Source: SCRA01 sp035533275
Lineage (GTDB): Bacteria > Vulcanimicrobiota > Vulcanimicrobiia > Vulcanimicrobiales > SCRA01
Direction of reading: 5' to 3'
DNA length: 64,000 nucleotides
Assembly (NCBI GenBank): GCA_035533275.1
Contig: DATLUD010000016.1
Span: 23,265-87,264 of the forward strand
This document shows positions 45,393-54,210 of this stretch, piece after piece. The position numbers and the translations under genes were made by a program. The notes beneath the pieces were generated by a model. That model saw nothing but the letters and a program-made list of their open reading frames with translations, had not been told where the DNA came from and did no database searches. Numbering within the stretch: the first letter of the stretch is position 1; every line of letters starts with the position of its first letter.

Positions 45393-45906
45393 GGATGGGG
45401 GTGCCGCGCGTTCTTCATCGGAGGGAGCGCCGCCGTCCAAGCCCGTCTCCGCGTCGAGGGTCCTCTTCGGCCAGCTGATGGAGCCGCAGCACGCGAACGT
45501 CTACGGAACCGTGCATGGCGGCGAGGTGATGCGGATGGTCGACACGGCGGCCGCCGTGGCGGCGATCAAGCATGCCGGCCGGATCTGCGTGACCGCTTCG
45601 GTGGACCGCATGGACTTCATCGCGCCGATTCGCGTGGGGGACTTCGTGCACGTGGCGGCGAGCGTGAACTACGTGCACCGGACGTCGATCGAGGCAGGGG
45701 TGCGCGTGGACGCCGAGGAGCTGACCACGGGCACGCGGCGCCACGTGGCCTCGGCATATCTGATCTTGGTGGCCCTCGACGAGAAGGGGCAGCGCGTGCC
45801 CGTCCCGCTGCTTTTGGCGGAGACGGACGAGGAGCGACGCAGGATGGCGGAAGGCGAGGAGCGATATCGTCTCCGGCAGCAGCTGCGGGAGCGCCCCGGT
45901 CGCTGA
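45379..45906 (+). CDS. hotdog-fold acyl-CoA thioesterase
   Basis: A 175-residue protein with LMEPQHANVYGTVHGGEVMRMVDTAAAVAA, the YciA/ACOT-type hotdog helix and catalytic region, and VDRMDFIAPIRVGDFVHVAASV. It overlaps the end of kamE and so is coupled to the aminomutase. In lysine-fermenting bacteria another hotdog protein, Kal (3-aminobutyryl-CoA ammonia-lyase), is found in the same pathway; this sequence looks more like a thioesterase, but a pathway role is possible. Confidence 0.82.
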   Translation: MSEREDGGAARSSSEGAPPSKPVSASRVLFGQLMEPQHANVYGTVHGGEVMRMVDTAAAVAAIKHAGRICVTASVDRMDFIAPIRVGDFVHVAASVNYVHRTSIEAGVRVDAEELTTGTRRHVASAYLILVALDEKGQRVPVPLLLAETDEERRRMAEGEERYRLRQQLRERPGR

Positions 45907-45963
45907 CGACCCCGCTCGACTGGTCCCGCGCTCGAGCGTTCCCGTCCCGGAGGCACCCGACCC

Positions 45964-46500
45964 ATGGCCGAATTCTCCGTCACCGACTTTGGACTCGGTG
46001 AGAGCAAGCTCGTGATACCCCAGGTGTTCACCGACACGCGCGGGTTTCTCTTCGAGAGCTACAACGAGCCGAAGTATCGCGCGTTCGGGATCGATCGCCC
46101 GTGGCCGCAGGATACGGTCTCGGTCTCGCGGCGCGGCGTGCTGCGCGGACTGCATTGCGATCCGGAGATGGCCAAGCTGGTGCAGGTGCTGCACGGCGCG
46201 GTCTACGACGTGATCGTGGACATGCGCCCCGGCTCCCCCACGTACCGCCAGTGGCAGAGCGTGGAGCTCTCCGACCGGTTCCAGCAGCAGCTCTACGTGC
46301 CGCCCGGCTTCGCCCACGGGTTTCTGGCGCTGGCCGAGGGGACCGTCTTTCATTACAAGTTCAGCATGACGTGGGACCCGGCGCGCGAGCAGGGATACCG
46401 CTGGGACGACCCCGCGCTCGGGATCGTCTGGCCCCTGGAGTCGATCGGCGGGGCTCCGTTGGTCTCGCCGAAGGACGCCGCGGCACCGCTGTTGGCGTAG
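45964..46500 (+). CDS. rmlC: dTDP-4-dehydrorhamnose 3,5-epimerase
   Basis: A 178-residue cupin. DTRGFLFESYNEPKY, the catalytic-base histidine in GVLRGLHCD, VLHGAVYDVIVDMRPGSPTY and PPGFAHGFLAL are RmlC motifs. The usual LRGLHYQ is LRGLHCD here, which is a small change next to the catalytic histidine. It makes the L-rhamnose precursor in the cytosol. rmlD is 247 bp away in convergent orientation; rmlA and rmlB are not in the window. Confidence 0.9.
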   Translation: MAEFSVTDFGLGESKLVIPQVFTDTRGFLFESYNEPKYRAFGIDRPWPQDTVSVSRRGVLRGLHCDPEMAKLVQVLHGAVYDVIVDMRPGSPTYRQWQSVELSDRFQQQLYVPPGFAHGFLALAEGTVFHYKFSMTWDPAREQGYRWDDPALGIVWPLESIGGAPLVSPKDAAAPLLA

Positions 46501-46550
46501 CGGCACGCGTAGCGGCACGCCTGCCGCCCGGCGGCGCCGGCGTGCGCCTG

Positions 46551-46625
46551 CGTGCGCCAGCCCCCGGCGCGTGCGCCAGCCCCCGGCGCGTGCGCCAGCC
46601 CCCGGCGCGTGCGCCAGCCCCCCCA
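46551..46625. repeat. 19-bp tandem repeat, about four copies
   Basis: The unit CGTGCGCCAGCCCCCGGCG is repeated exactly at 46551, 46570 and 46589, with a fourth partial copy from 46608. Copies are identical, so the array is young or under homogenisation. It lies in the convergent rmlC/rmlD gap immediately before a long palindrome. Confidence 0.9.
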
Positions 46626-46637
46626 CTTCTCTCGACT

Positions 46638-46721
46638 TGCGTAATTTGCACATTCGCGTGAATATTACGCACTTCGTGGCGCGTACGTGCGTATGACGCA
46701 CGCGAATGTGAAAAATACGCA
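46638..46721. repeat. long imperfect palindrome (23-bp arms, 38-bp centre)
   Basis: Left arm 46638-46660 (TGCGTA...CACATTCGCGTG) and right arm 46699-46721 (CACGCGAATGTG...TACGCA) are inverted copies matching at 21 of 23 positions. The centre holds a smaller inverted pair, ACGCAC / GTGCGT. The stretch is markedly more A/T-rich than its surroundings. It has no ORF and could form a cruciform or a long RNA hairpin, act as a bidirectional terminator, or be a small MITE-like element. Confidence 0.85.
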
Positions 46722-46746
46722 ATCAGCGGAAAACGGGGGGCGGGGG

Positions 46747-47625
46747 CTAAGCGCCTGTCAGCAACCCTTTGGCCATCAAATAGTCGCGAAGTCCTTCTTG
46801 CCACGGCGGCATGCCGTACCCGATGGCCTCCAGCCCCTCGTGCGAGAGCACCGAGTACGCCGGCCTCCGCGCATACGTGAAGAACGCGTCGGACGACACC
46901 TGCTCCAGCCGCACGCCCGTCAACCCCGCCAAGCGGAAGATCTCCGCGGCGAACTCGAACCACGTGCACGACCCCGCGTTGGTCACGTGGTACGTTCCGA
47001 AGCGTCCGCTCTCCGCCACCGCGCGCATCGCCCGCGCCACGTCGCGCGTGTACGAGGGCGCCACGTGCTGATCGCCCACCACGCGGATCGTCTCCCCGGC
47101 ACCGGCCTTGCGCAGCATCGTCTCGGCGAACGTGGTTCCCTTCACGCGCGATCCCGCCACGCCGTAGAGCCCGCACGTGCGCACCACGAACCACGCCGGG
47201 CCGTGGCGCCGCAGCAAGTGCTCTCCGGCCACCTTCGAAGCGGCGTACGCGTTCAGCGGCGCGGTCGCCGCCCACTCGGGATACGGCTCTTGCACTGCGC
47301 CGTCGAAGACGTAATCCGTGCTCACGTGCATCAGCGCGGCGCCCACCGCCGCGCAAGAAGCGGCCAGCGCGTCAACGCCTAGCGCGTTCACGGCAAAGGC
47401 CCGCGCGGGCTGCGCTTCGCAGATCTCCACGTCGTGGAATGCCGCGGTATTGATGACCAGCGTCGGGCGGTGCGCCTCCAGAGCGCCCAGCAGCGACGAG
47501 CCAACCTCCAGGTCGAAGAGCGGCCGGTTCAGCGCGACCGGGCGCAGATCGCCAAAGGCCTCCATCACGTCGATCCCGAGCTGCCCACGGGATCCGACCA
47601 CGGCGACGCGATCCAACAGACTCAT
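46747..47625 (-). CDS. rmlD: dTDP-4-dehydrorhamnose reductase
   Basis: A 292-residue SDR. The cofactor motif is VGSRGQLGIDV, STDYVFDG holds the catalytic Thr region and NAYAASKVAGE the Tyr-x3-Lys. It completes dTDP-L-rhamnose synthesis after RmlC. It lies 21 bp after glf on the same strand, a common envelope-sugar pair. Confidence 0.92.
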   Translation of the reverse strand: MSLLDRVAVVGSRGQLGIDVMEAFGDLRPVALNRPLFDLEVGSSLLGALEAHRPTLVINTAAFHDVEICEAQPARAFAVNALGVDALAASCAAVGAALMHVSTDYVFDGAVQEPYPEWAATAPLNAYAASKVAGEHLLRRHGPAWFVVRTCGLYGVAGSRVKGTTFAETMLRKAGAGETIRVVGDQHVAPSYTRDVARAMRAVAESGRFGTYHVTNAGSCTWFEFAAEIFRLAGLTGVRLEQVSSDAFFTYARRPAYSVLSHEGLEAIGYGMPPWQEGLRDYLMAKGLLTGA

Positions 47626-47646
47626 GGCGCGCCGCTTCGCGCCGAG

Positions 47647-48747
47647 CTAGACGCGCGCCTTCGCCAGGTCGTCGAACGTGGCCAGCGCCGAGGCCACCAC
47701 CTGATCCATGTTGTAGTAGCGATATTCCGCCAGCCGCCCCACGAACGTCACGTGGCGCTCGCGCGAGGCCAGCTCCGCGTACCGCTGGTAGACGGCGCGG
47801 CACTCCGGATTGGGGATGGGGTAGTACGGATCGCCCTCCGCGCGGGGGTACTCGCGGACCACCGTGGTCATCGGATGCGCTTGCCCCGTCACGTACTTGA
47901 ACTCCGTGGTGCGCGTGTAGGGCACGCTCTCGTCGGGCTCGTTGATCACCGGCGCCTCCTGGTAACGCTCCACGCCGTGCGTCTCGAACTCGAAGTGCAG
48001 CGAGCGGTACGGCAGCGGCCCGAAGCGGTGCTCGTAGAACTCGTCGATGGGGCCCGTGAAGACCACGTGGCCGAAGCGCTCGCGGTCGGCGATCTCCCGG
48101 TAACTCACGCCCAGCGCCACGTCGATCAGCGGGTGATCCACCATCGCCGCGAAGAGCGCCCCGTAGCCGTCACGCGGCATCTGCTGGAAGGCGTCGGTGA
48201 AGTAGCGGCAGTCGCCGTTGACTCGGGTGGGGATGCGCCCGCACACGGTGGGATCGAGCTGCGAGGGATCGAGACCCCACTGCTTGCGGGTGTAGCCGCG
48301 GAAGAAGAGCTCGTAGAGCTCGCGTCCCACCTTGGCGACGATCGCGTCCTCCGAGGTGGCGATCCGCGCCACCGGCTCGGCCCGCGAGGCCAGGAAGGCC
48401 GCCGCGGCGTCTTCCGACATGGGCACGCCGAACAGGTCGTTGAGGGTCACCTGATTGATCGGGATCGGCACCAGCCGCCCGCGTACCCGAGCCAGGACCG
48501 CGTGCTCGTAGGGGCGCCAATCCGTGAAGCGCGAGAGGTACTCGACCACGCGCTCCGAGCTGGTGTGAAAGATGTGGGGGCCGTACAGGTGGATGCGCAC
48601 GCCGTGCTCGTTCAGCGGATCGTAGGCGTTGCCGGCCAGGTGCTCGCGCCGGTCGATCAGCAGGACACGGGCGCCCAAGGCGGCGGCCAGGCGTTCGGCC
48701 ATCGTGGCGCCGGCGAACCCCGCCCCCACCACCAGGTAGTCGTACAT
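47647..48747 (-). CDS. glf: UDP-galactopyranose mutase
   Basis: A 366-residue flavoprotein. YLVVGAGFAGATMAERLA is the FAD motif, and GNAYDPLNEHGVRIHLYGPHIFHT, YTRKQWGLDP and RVNGDCRYFTD are mutase motifs. It converts UDP-galactopyranose to UDP-galactofuranose for cell-surface glycans. Length is standard. The ATG at 48747 begins the conserved FAD-binding strand. Confidence 0.94.
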   Translation of the reverse strand: MYDYLVVGAGFAGATMAERLAAALGARVLLIDRREHLAGNAYDPLNEHGVRIHLYGPHIFHTSSERVVEYLSRFTDWRPYEHAVLARVRGRLVPIPINQVTLNDLFGVPMSEDAAAAFLASRAEPVARIATSEDAIVAKVGRELYELFFRGYTRKQWGLDPSQLDPTVCGRIPTRVNGDCRYFTDAFQQMPRDGYGALFAAMVDHPLIDVALGVSYREIADRERFGHVVFTGPIDEFYEHRFGPLPYRSLHFEFETHGVERYQEAPVINEPDESVPYTRTTEFKYVTGQAHPMTTVVREYPRAEGDPYYPIPNPECRAVYQRYAELASRERHVTFVGRLAEYRYYNMDQVVASALATFDDLAKARV

Positions 48748-48873
48748 GGTGGACGCCTGTTGCGCAAGCCGGCACAGGTTTACCTCCCGCCGTCCGATAA
48801 CTTCCCTAGGGCGTGGGTGTGAGCAGTCGGTGCGAACGCACGGGGGGCGTTGCGCGGCCGCGACGGGAGGACA

Positions 48874-49551
48874 GTGCTGGGTGAGTTGCTCGCGTGGTTC
48901 ACGGGCAAAGAGGTGAACCGTCGTAAGTTCCCGCGCAAGCGGAAGCCCTTCCACGCAACGTACAGCATCGACGGAGGCACCTCGCGGAGGCCGGCCATCG
49001 GGCTCGACATCGGCGGCGGTGGGATGTGCATCATTACCCAAGAGGATCCCGGCCGCGACGAGTTCGATCTGACCGCGCTCATCGAGCAGCGCACGTTGCG
49101 CATGCGCGCGAAGATCGTCTGGCGCGACAAGGTGAACCATCAGGGCAAGACCGTCCACCGCATGGGCATGCGCTTCACCGGCATCCCGGCCGACGACTGG
49201 GACGCCATCGTCCGCTACACCACGGACCGCCCCGTCAGCGATCAGAACAAGCTCCAAGAGGAGCTCGAAGCCGTTCGCATGACCCCGGACGAGACCGACC
49301 GCCTGGTGCCGCAAGCCCTCCAGCAGCGCCTGCTGACCATGCTGGTGCAACGCCGCCGCCTGGCGCCGCTGAACCCCAAGCAGACGCCCCTCGTCGCCTA
49401 CTTCTATGGAGGCGTCTCGCGCCACAACGGCTCGCCCTACCACCGGCTCACCATCCAGAGCAAGGTCGTGCTCGACGACGGATCGGACGAACACTTCGAG
49501 ACCCGCTTCATGTTCGACGACCGCGGCGAGCAGGTCACGATGCTCAACTGA
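48874..49551 (+). CDS. PilZ-domain protein
   Basis: A protein of about 225 residues. RRKFPRKRKPFHATY holds the RxxxR c-di-GMP-binding motif, and LDIGGGGMCI stands where D/N-x-S-x-x-G is expected, with the serine changed to glycine. The remaining PilZ barrel strands follow, then a helical region and a strand-rich tail without recognised family. The GTG at 48874 is chosen (GGGAGG just upstream), but spacing is short. It is followed after 16 bp by the GDP-mannose dehydratase gene, suggesting that c-di-GMP may affect glycan synthesis or assembly. Confidence 0.72.
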   Translation: MLGELLAWFTGKEVNRRKFPRKRKPFHATYSIDGGTSRRPAIGLDIGGGGMCIITQEDPGRDEFDLTALIEQRTLRMRAKIVWRDKVNHQGKTVHRMGMRFTGIPADDWDAIVRYTTDRPVSDQNKLQEELEAVRMTPDETDRLVPQALQQRLLTMLVQRRRLAPLNPKQTPLVAYFYGGVSRHNGSPYHRLTIQSKVVLDDGSDEHFETRFMFDDRGEQVTMLN

Positions 49552-49567
49552 ACCAAACCTGCCGCCC

Positions 49568-50542
49568 ATGGGCAAGACGGCGGTCATCACCGGCATCACG
49601 GGGCAGGACGGCTCCTATCTCGCGGAGTTCCTCCTCGAGCAGGGCTACCGGGTCGTCGGGGTGACGCGCCGGACCAGCACCCAGGTCAACGAGCGCATCA
49701 GCCATCTGGAAGGCAAGATCGAGCTCATGTCGGCCGACCTGCTCGACCAGAGCTCGCTCACGGCGGTCCTGCGCGAGTACCGGCCGGACGAGGTCTACAA
49801 CCTCGCCGCGCAGTCGTTCGTGCCCGCGTCGTGGGGGCAGCCCGTGCTCACCGGGGAGTTCACCGCCTTGGGCGTCACGCGCGTCCTCGAGGCGATCCGC
49901 GCCGTCGAGCCGGGCATCCGCTTCTACCAGGCCTCCTCGTCGGAGATGTTCGGCAAGGTCGCCGAGGTGCCGCAGCGCGAGAGCACGCCGTTCCACCCGC
50001 GCTCGCCGTACGGCGTGGCCAAGGTGTACGGCCATTGGATCACGGTCAACTACCGCGAGTCGTTCGATATGTTCGCCGTCTCCGGCATCCTCTTCAACCA
50101 CGAGTCCGAGCGCCGGGGCCTGGAGTTCGTGACGCGCAAGATCTCCGACGGCGTGGCGCGCATCAAGCTGGGCTTGGCCGGGGAGCTGCGCTTGGGCAAC
50201 TTGGACGCCCAGCGCGATTGGGGCTTCGCCGGCGATTACGTGCGCGCCATGTGGCTGATGCTCCAGCAGGAGCAGCCCGAGGATTTCGTGGTCGCCACGG
50301 GGCGCACGCACGCCGTGCGCGACTTCGTGCGGCTGGCGTTCGATGCGGTCGACTTGCCATGGGAGCGCTACGTGGTCACCGATCCGCGCTTCGTCCGTCC
50401 GGCCGAGGTCGATCTGCTGATCGGCGATCCCGGCAAGGCCAAGGCGAAGCTGGGCTGGCAGCCCGAGACGCCGTTCGAGCAATTGGTCGAGCGCATGGTG
50501 CGCGCCGATCTCGATCGTCTCACGCGCCTCGCCGCGGTCTAG
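49568..50542 (+). CDS. gmd: GDP-mannose 4,6-dehydratase
   Basis: A 324-residue SDR. GITGQDGSYLAEFLLEQGY is the diagnostic N-terminus of GMD. SSSEMFG and SPYGVAKVYGHW hold the catalytic Ser/Glu/Tyr/Lys set. ESERRGLEFVTRKI and GNLDAQRDWGFAGDYV are also GMD motifs. It makes GDP-4-keto-6-deoxymannose. The reductase gene follows 5 bp downstream. Confidence 0.94.
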   Translation: MGKTAVITGITGQDGSYLAEFLLEQGYRVVGVTRRTSTQVNERISHLEGKIELMSADLLDQSSLTAVLREYRPDEVYNLAAQSFVPASWGQPVLTGEFTALGVTRVLEAIRAVEPGIRFYQASSSEMFGKVAEVPQRESTPFHPRSPYGVAKVYGHWITVNYRESFDMFAVSGILFNHESERRGLEFVTRKISDGVARIKLGLAGELRLGNLDAQRDWGFAGDYVRAMWLMLQQEQPEDFVVATGRTHAVRDFVRLAFDAVDLPWERYVVTDPRFVRPAEVDLLIGDPGKAKAKLGWQPETPFEQLVERMVRADLDRLTRLAAV

Positions 50543-50547
50543 CGGTC

Positions 50548-51510
50548 ATGCGAGCCCTGATCACCGGAGCCGGCGGCTTCGTGGGCCGGTATCTCGCCGA
50601 GGAGCTGACGGCTCGCGGCGCCGCCGTCACCGCCACCGGCGATCACGCCGCGCCGCCCGCGTGGTGCGCCGCGATGCCCACCCTCACGTGGAGCCAGCTC
50701 GACGTCCGCGACGCCGACGCGGTGGAGCGCGCCACGGCCGCGGCGGCCCCAGACGCCATCTTCCACCTGGCCGCGCAGTCCTTCGTGCCGGAGTCGCTGG
50801 CGCGTCCGCGGGAGACGTTCGAGGTCAACGCGCTCGGCACGCTGGCGCTCTGCCAGGGCGTCGCGCGGCTGCGCGCGCGCGGCTTTGAGCCCCTGGTGCT
50901 GATCACCTCGAGCGCGGAGGTCTACGGCGCGGTGGCCGCCGGCGAGGTGCCGGTGGACGAGCGCCGCGCCGCCAATCCGGCCAACCCCTACGCGGCCAGC
51001 AAGGCCGCGCAAGAGGCGGTGGCCTTGGCGGCTTGGCACGCCTGGGGCGTGCGCTGCGTGATCGCTCGCGCGTTCAACCACATCGGTCCGGGGCAGAGCC
51101 CGCGCTTCGTGGTGCCCTCCTTCGCGCGGCGCCTGGCGGAGATCGCCGCGGGCGGCGACCCGGTTTTGATGGTGGGCAACCTCGAGAGCCGGCGCGACTT
51201 CACCGACGTGCGCGACGTGGTGCGCGCCTATGCGCTGCTGGCCGAGCGCGGGCGCCCCGGCGAGATCTACAACGTCTGCAGCGGCCACGCGTACGCCATC
51301 AAGGATATCCTGCGCGAGCTGATCCTGCTCGCGCGCGTTGGCGTGGAGGTGCGCGAGGATCCCGCGCGCCTGCGTCCCAGCGACACGCCGATCCTCTTGG
51401 GATCCAACGCCAAGCTGCGCGCGGCGACGGGCTGGGAGCCCGCGTACCGGCTGGAGCGAACGCTCGAGGACGTCTACGCCTACGAGCGCTCGTGCGTCGT
51501 CTCGGCATGA
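50548..51510 (+). CDS. rmd: GDP-4-keto-6-deoxymannose reductase-like SDR
   Basis: A 320-residue SDR with ITGAGGFVGRYLAEEL, SSAEVYGA and NPYAASKAAQE. FNHIGPGQSPRFVVPSFARR is typical of RMD, which reduces the GMD product to GDP-D-rhamnose. Placement directly after gmd supports this over GDP-fucose synthase. The stop overlaps the larC start, so larC-larE are in the same transcript. Confidence 0.85.
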   Translation: MRALITGAGGFVGRYLAEELTARGAAVTATGDHAAPPAWCAAMPTLTWSQLDVRDADAVERATAAAAPDAIFHLAAQSFVPESLARPRETFEVNALGTLALCQGVARLRARGFEPLVLITSSAEVYGAVAAGEVPVDERRAANPANPYAASKAAQEAVALAAWHAWGVRCVIARAFNHIGPGQSPRFVVPSFARRLAEIAAGGDPVLMVGNLESRRDFTDVRDVVRAYALLAERGRPGEIYNVCSGHAYAIKDILRELILLARVGVEVREDPARLRPSDTPILLGSNAKLRAATGWEPAYRLERTLEDVYAYERSCVVSA

Positions 51511-52793
51511 AGATCGCCTACGTCGAGATGGTGGGGGGCGCCGCGGGCAACATGCTGGCGGGAGCCTTCGTGGACTTGGGCGTGCCGCTCGAGATCATCG
51601 ATGCGGCGCTGCGCACCATCCCCGTGGAAGGCTGGCGCATCGAGACCTCGCGCGTGGTCAAGCGCGGCATCGCGGCCACGTATCTCGACGTGATCGTTCC
51701 CGGCGAGGACGAGCCGCACGACGACCACGACGAGCGCGCGCACGGCCATGATCACGAGCATCACCACGAAGGCAAGCCCACGCGGCGCCTGAGCGACGTG
51801 CTCGCCGTGCTCGAGCGCTCGGGGCTCTCGCCGCGCGTCAAGCAGCAGGCCGCCCGGATCTACACGCGCCTGGCCGAGGCGGAGGCGCGCGTGCACGGCA
51901 CCACGGCCGACCGCATCCACTTCCACGAAGTCGGCGAGATCGACGCGATCGTCGACGTCGCGATCACCTGCATCGCGCTGGAGTGGCTGGGCGTGGAGCG
52001 CCTCTACTGCTCGGCGTTCCCCGTGGGCACCGGCGAGATCCGGATGGCGCACGGGGACTACCCCAACCCGCCGCCGGCGACCCTGGACCTGCTGCGCGGC
52101 GCCCCCCTGCGCCCGGTGGACGTGCGCGGCGAGCTGGTCACCACCACCGCCGCGGCGATCCTGGGGACGCTGGTGGAGCAGCCGGGCCTGCGCCCCGCGA
52201 TGCGTGCCGAGCGCGTGGGCTACGGCGCGGGGCGCAGCGACTTTCCCATGCCCAACGTCACGCGGGTCACCGTGGGCGAGCCCTTGCTCGAAGCGGGGCC
52301 GCCGCAGGGGGCGGGCGCCGGCGCCGAGCTCGCCGCCGCCGAGGGCCTCGAGCGCGACGAGGTGGCCATCCTCGAGGCCAACGTCGACGATATGGATCCG
52401 CGGTGGTTCGAGGGGGCGTTCGAGGCGCTGCTCGCCGCGGGCGCCTACGACGTCTGGCTGACGCCCGTCCAGATGAAGAAGTCGCGTCCGGCCACGCTGG
52501 TGGGGGCGGTCTGCGCGCCGGAACGCGCCGGCCAAGTCGCCAAGGCGCTGCTCGAGCACACCACCACGCTGGGCGTGCGCATCCGCCGCCAGGAGCGCCT
52601 GGTGCTTGCGCGCCGCATCGAGACCGTGCAGACGGCGCACGGTCCCGTGCGCGTGAAGGTGAGCCGTCTGCCGGGCGGACGGGAGCGCCGCACCGTCGAA
52701 TACGACGACGTTCGCGCGCTCGCTCTCGCTCGTGCGCTGCCGGTCGAGGCGGTGCTGCGCGAGATTCGCGCGCAGGTGGAGGGAGCGCCGTGA
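51507..52793 (+). CDS. larC: LarC nickel insertion protein (single ORF)
   Basis: A 428-residue protein that inserts nickel into the pincer nucleotide using CTP. VEMVGGAAGNMLAGAFVDLG opens the family, HFHEVGEIDAIVDV is the central motif and VDDMDPRWFEGAFEALLAAGAYDVWLTP marks the C-terminal domain. Residues about 71-92 are a histidine-rich loop likely to hold nickel. In Lactiplantibacillus the gene is split by a programmed frameshift; here both halves are in one frame. Start overlaps the rmd stop (ATGA). Confidence 0.92.
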   Translation: MKIAYVEMVGGAAGNMLAGAFVDLGVPLEIIDAALRTIPVEGWRIETSRVVKRGIAATYLDVIVPGEDEPHDDHDERAHGHDHEHHHEGKPTRRLSDVLAVLERSGLSPRVKQQAARIYTRLAEAEARVHGTTADRIHFHEVGEIDAIVDVAITCIALEWLGVERLYCSAFPVGTGEIRMAHGDYPNPPPATLDLLRGAPLRPVDVRGELVTTTAAAILGTLVEQPGLRPAMRAERVGYGAGRSDFPMPNVTRVTVGEPLLEAGPPQGAGAGAELAAAEGLERDEVAILEANVDDMDPRWFEGAFEALLAAGAYDVWLTPVQMKKSRPATLVGAVCAPERAGQVAKALLEHTTTLGVRIRRQERLVLARRIETVQTAHGPVRVKVSRLPGGRERRTVEYDDVRALALARALPVEAVLREIRAQVEGAP

Positions 52794-53623
52794 TCGAGAC
52801 CGTCGAGTCGTTGGAGCTCAAGGAGCGCCGTCTGCGCGCGCTCTTGCGCGAGATGGGCTCGTGTCTGGTGGCCTTCAGCGGCGGCGTCGACTCGGCGCTG
52901 GTGCTCAAGGTGGCGGTGGAGGAGCTGGGCGATCGCGCCGTCGGCGTCACCGGGCGCTCCGAGAGCCTCGCGCCGCGCGAGTTGGCGGGTGCCCTCGACC
53001 TCGCGGTGCTGGTCGACGCTGGCCACGAGCTGGTCGAGACCCACGAGATGGAGGACGAGCGCTATCTCGCCAATCCGGTCGATCGCTGCTACTTCTGCAA
53101 GTCGGAGCTCTTCACGCGGCTGGCATCGCTGAAGGCGGCGCGCGGCGCCGCGTACGTCTGCGACGGCTACAATCTCGACGACGGCGGCGACTGGCGCCCC
53201 GGGCGCAAGGCGGCCGCGGAGCACGGCGTGCGCAGTCCGCTGGCCGAGGCCGGCTTCCGCAAGGACGACGTGCGCGCGCTGGCCCGCAAGCTCGGCCTGC
53301 CGGTGTGGGACAAGCCGGCGCTCGCGTGCCTCTCCTCGCGCGTGCCCTACGGCGCGGCGATCACGCAAGAGATCCTGCGCCAGATCGACCAGGCCGAGGT
53401 GGCCGTGCTCGCCGAGGGCATCTCGCAGGTGCGCGTCCGTCATCACGGCGAGGTGGCGCGCATCGAAGTGCCCGCCGAGGAGCTCGCCCGCGTCCTGGAG
53501 CCCGGGGTGCGCGAGCGCATCACAGCGGCCTGCCGGCGCGCGGGGTACCGTTTCGCGGCGCTGGACCTGCTGGGCTACCGCAGCGGGTCGATGAACGAAG
53601 GGCTGCGCGGCGGCTCCGCCTAA
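52790..53623 (+). CDS. larE: LarE sacrificial sulfur transferase
   Basis: A 277-residue PP-loop ATPase. SGGVDS (residues 30-35) is the nucleotide motif. C180 in KPALACLSSR lies at the place of the cysteine whose sulfur is given up in the L. plantarum enzyme (position 176). The second and third cysteines that bind an Fe-S cluster in the three-cysteine LarE type are not visible in the C-terminal part, so this is probably the sacrificial type. RCYFCK is an additional conserved pair. The GTG start overlaps the larC stop. Confidence 0.92.
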   Translation: MIETVESLELKERRLRALLREMGSCLVAFSGGVDSALVLKVAVEELGDRAVGVTGRSESLAPRELAGALDLAVLVDAGHELVETHEMEDERYLANPVDRCYFCKSELFTRLASLKAARGAAYVCDGYNLDDGGDWRPGRKAAAEHGVRSPLAEAGFRKDDVRALARKLGLPVWDKPALACLSSRVPYGAAITQEILRQIDQAEVAVLAEGISQVRVRHHGEVARIEVPAEELARVLEPGVRERITAACRRAGYRFAALDLLGYRSGSMNEGLRGGSA

Positions 53624-53634
53624 CGCAAGGCGCC

Positions 53635-54210
53635 GTGTCGGCATTCGTCTTCAAGAACCGCGGCGCCATCCTCTCGATCGGCGCCCTGTTGCTCGTGATC
53701 TTCGGCCGCCCCTCGCCCGCGGGCGCGGCGGCGGGGGTGATCGTGGCGCTGCTGGGCGAGGCCCTGCGCATCTGGGCCGTGGGATACTCGGGCGTCACCA
53801 CGCGCGCCGACCACGTGACGGCGCCCGCCTTGGTGACCGCGGGGCCGTACGCCTACGTGCGCAACCCGCTCTACGTCGGCAACTTCATCACGGCGGTGGG
53901 CTTCACCATCGCCTTCGTCTCGGGCCTGGCCGCCCTGCCGGCGCTGGTGCTGACCGCCGTGGCGCTGGGTCTCATGGTCGTCACCTACGCGATCATCATT
54001 CCGTACGAAGAGGCGTATCTGGCCGGCACCTTCGGCGAGCCCTTCGCCGCTTACATGAGCGCCGTGCCGCGCGTGATACCGAGGCCGCCACGCGAGCGGG
54101 GCGCGGGCACGTATCGCCCCGAGGTGATCTGGCGAGCCGAGACGCGCACGTTCGTCACCTTCGCGGTCGTCCTGGTCATCCTGGCGGTTCGCTTGTGGCT
54201 CTTGCGGTAG
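53635..54210 (+). CDS. isoprenylcysteine carboxyl methyltransferase-family membrane protein
   Basis: A 191-residue protein with about five hydrophobic segments and the ICMT/PEMT motif GPYAYVRNPLYVGNF followed by IPYEEAYLAGTFGEPFAAY, which together form the SAM site. Bacterial members methylate lipids or unknown small molecules; ones of this size are common and mostly uncharacterised. The GTG start is 11 bp after larE. Confidence 0.78.
   Translation: MSAFVFKNRGAILSIGALLLVIFGRPSPAGAAAGVIVALLGEALRIWAVGYSGVTTRADHVTAPALVTAGPYAYVRNPLYVGNFITAVGFTIAFVSGLAALPALVLTAVALGLMVVTYAIIIPYEEAYLAGTFGEPFAAYMSAVPRVIPRPPRERGAGTYRPEVIWRAETRTFVTFAVVLVILAVRLWLLR

Noticed and set aside
45379..45906. Kal, the 3-aminobutyryl-CoA ammonia-lyase of lysine fermentation
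   Set aside because: The hotdog motif and the HGGEVMRMVDTAAA region fit acyl-CoA thioesterases better, and kdd and kce are absent.
46551..46625. CRISPR array
   Set aside because: The repeats are directly adjacent with no spacers, and there are no cas genes nearby.
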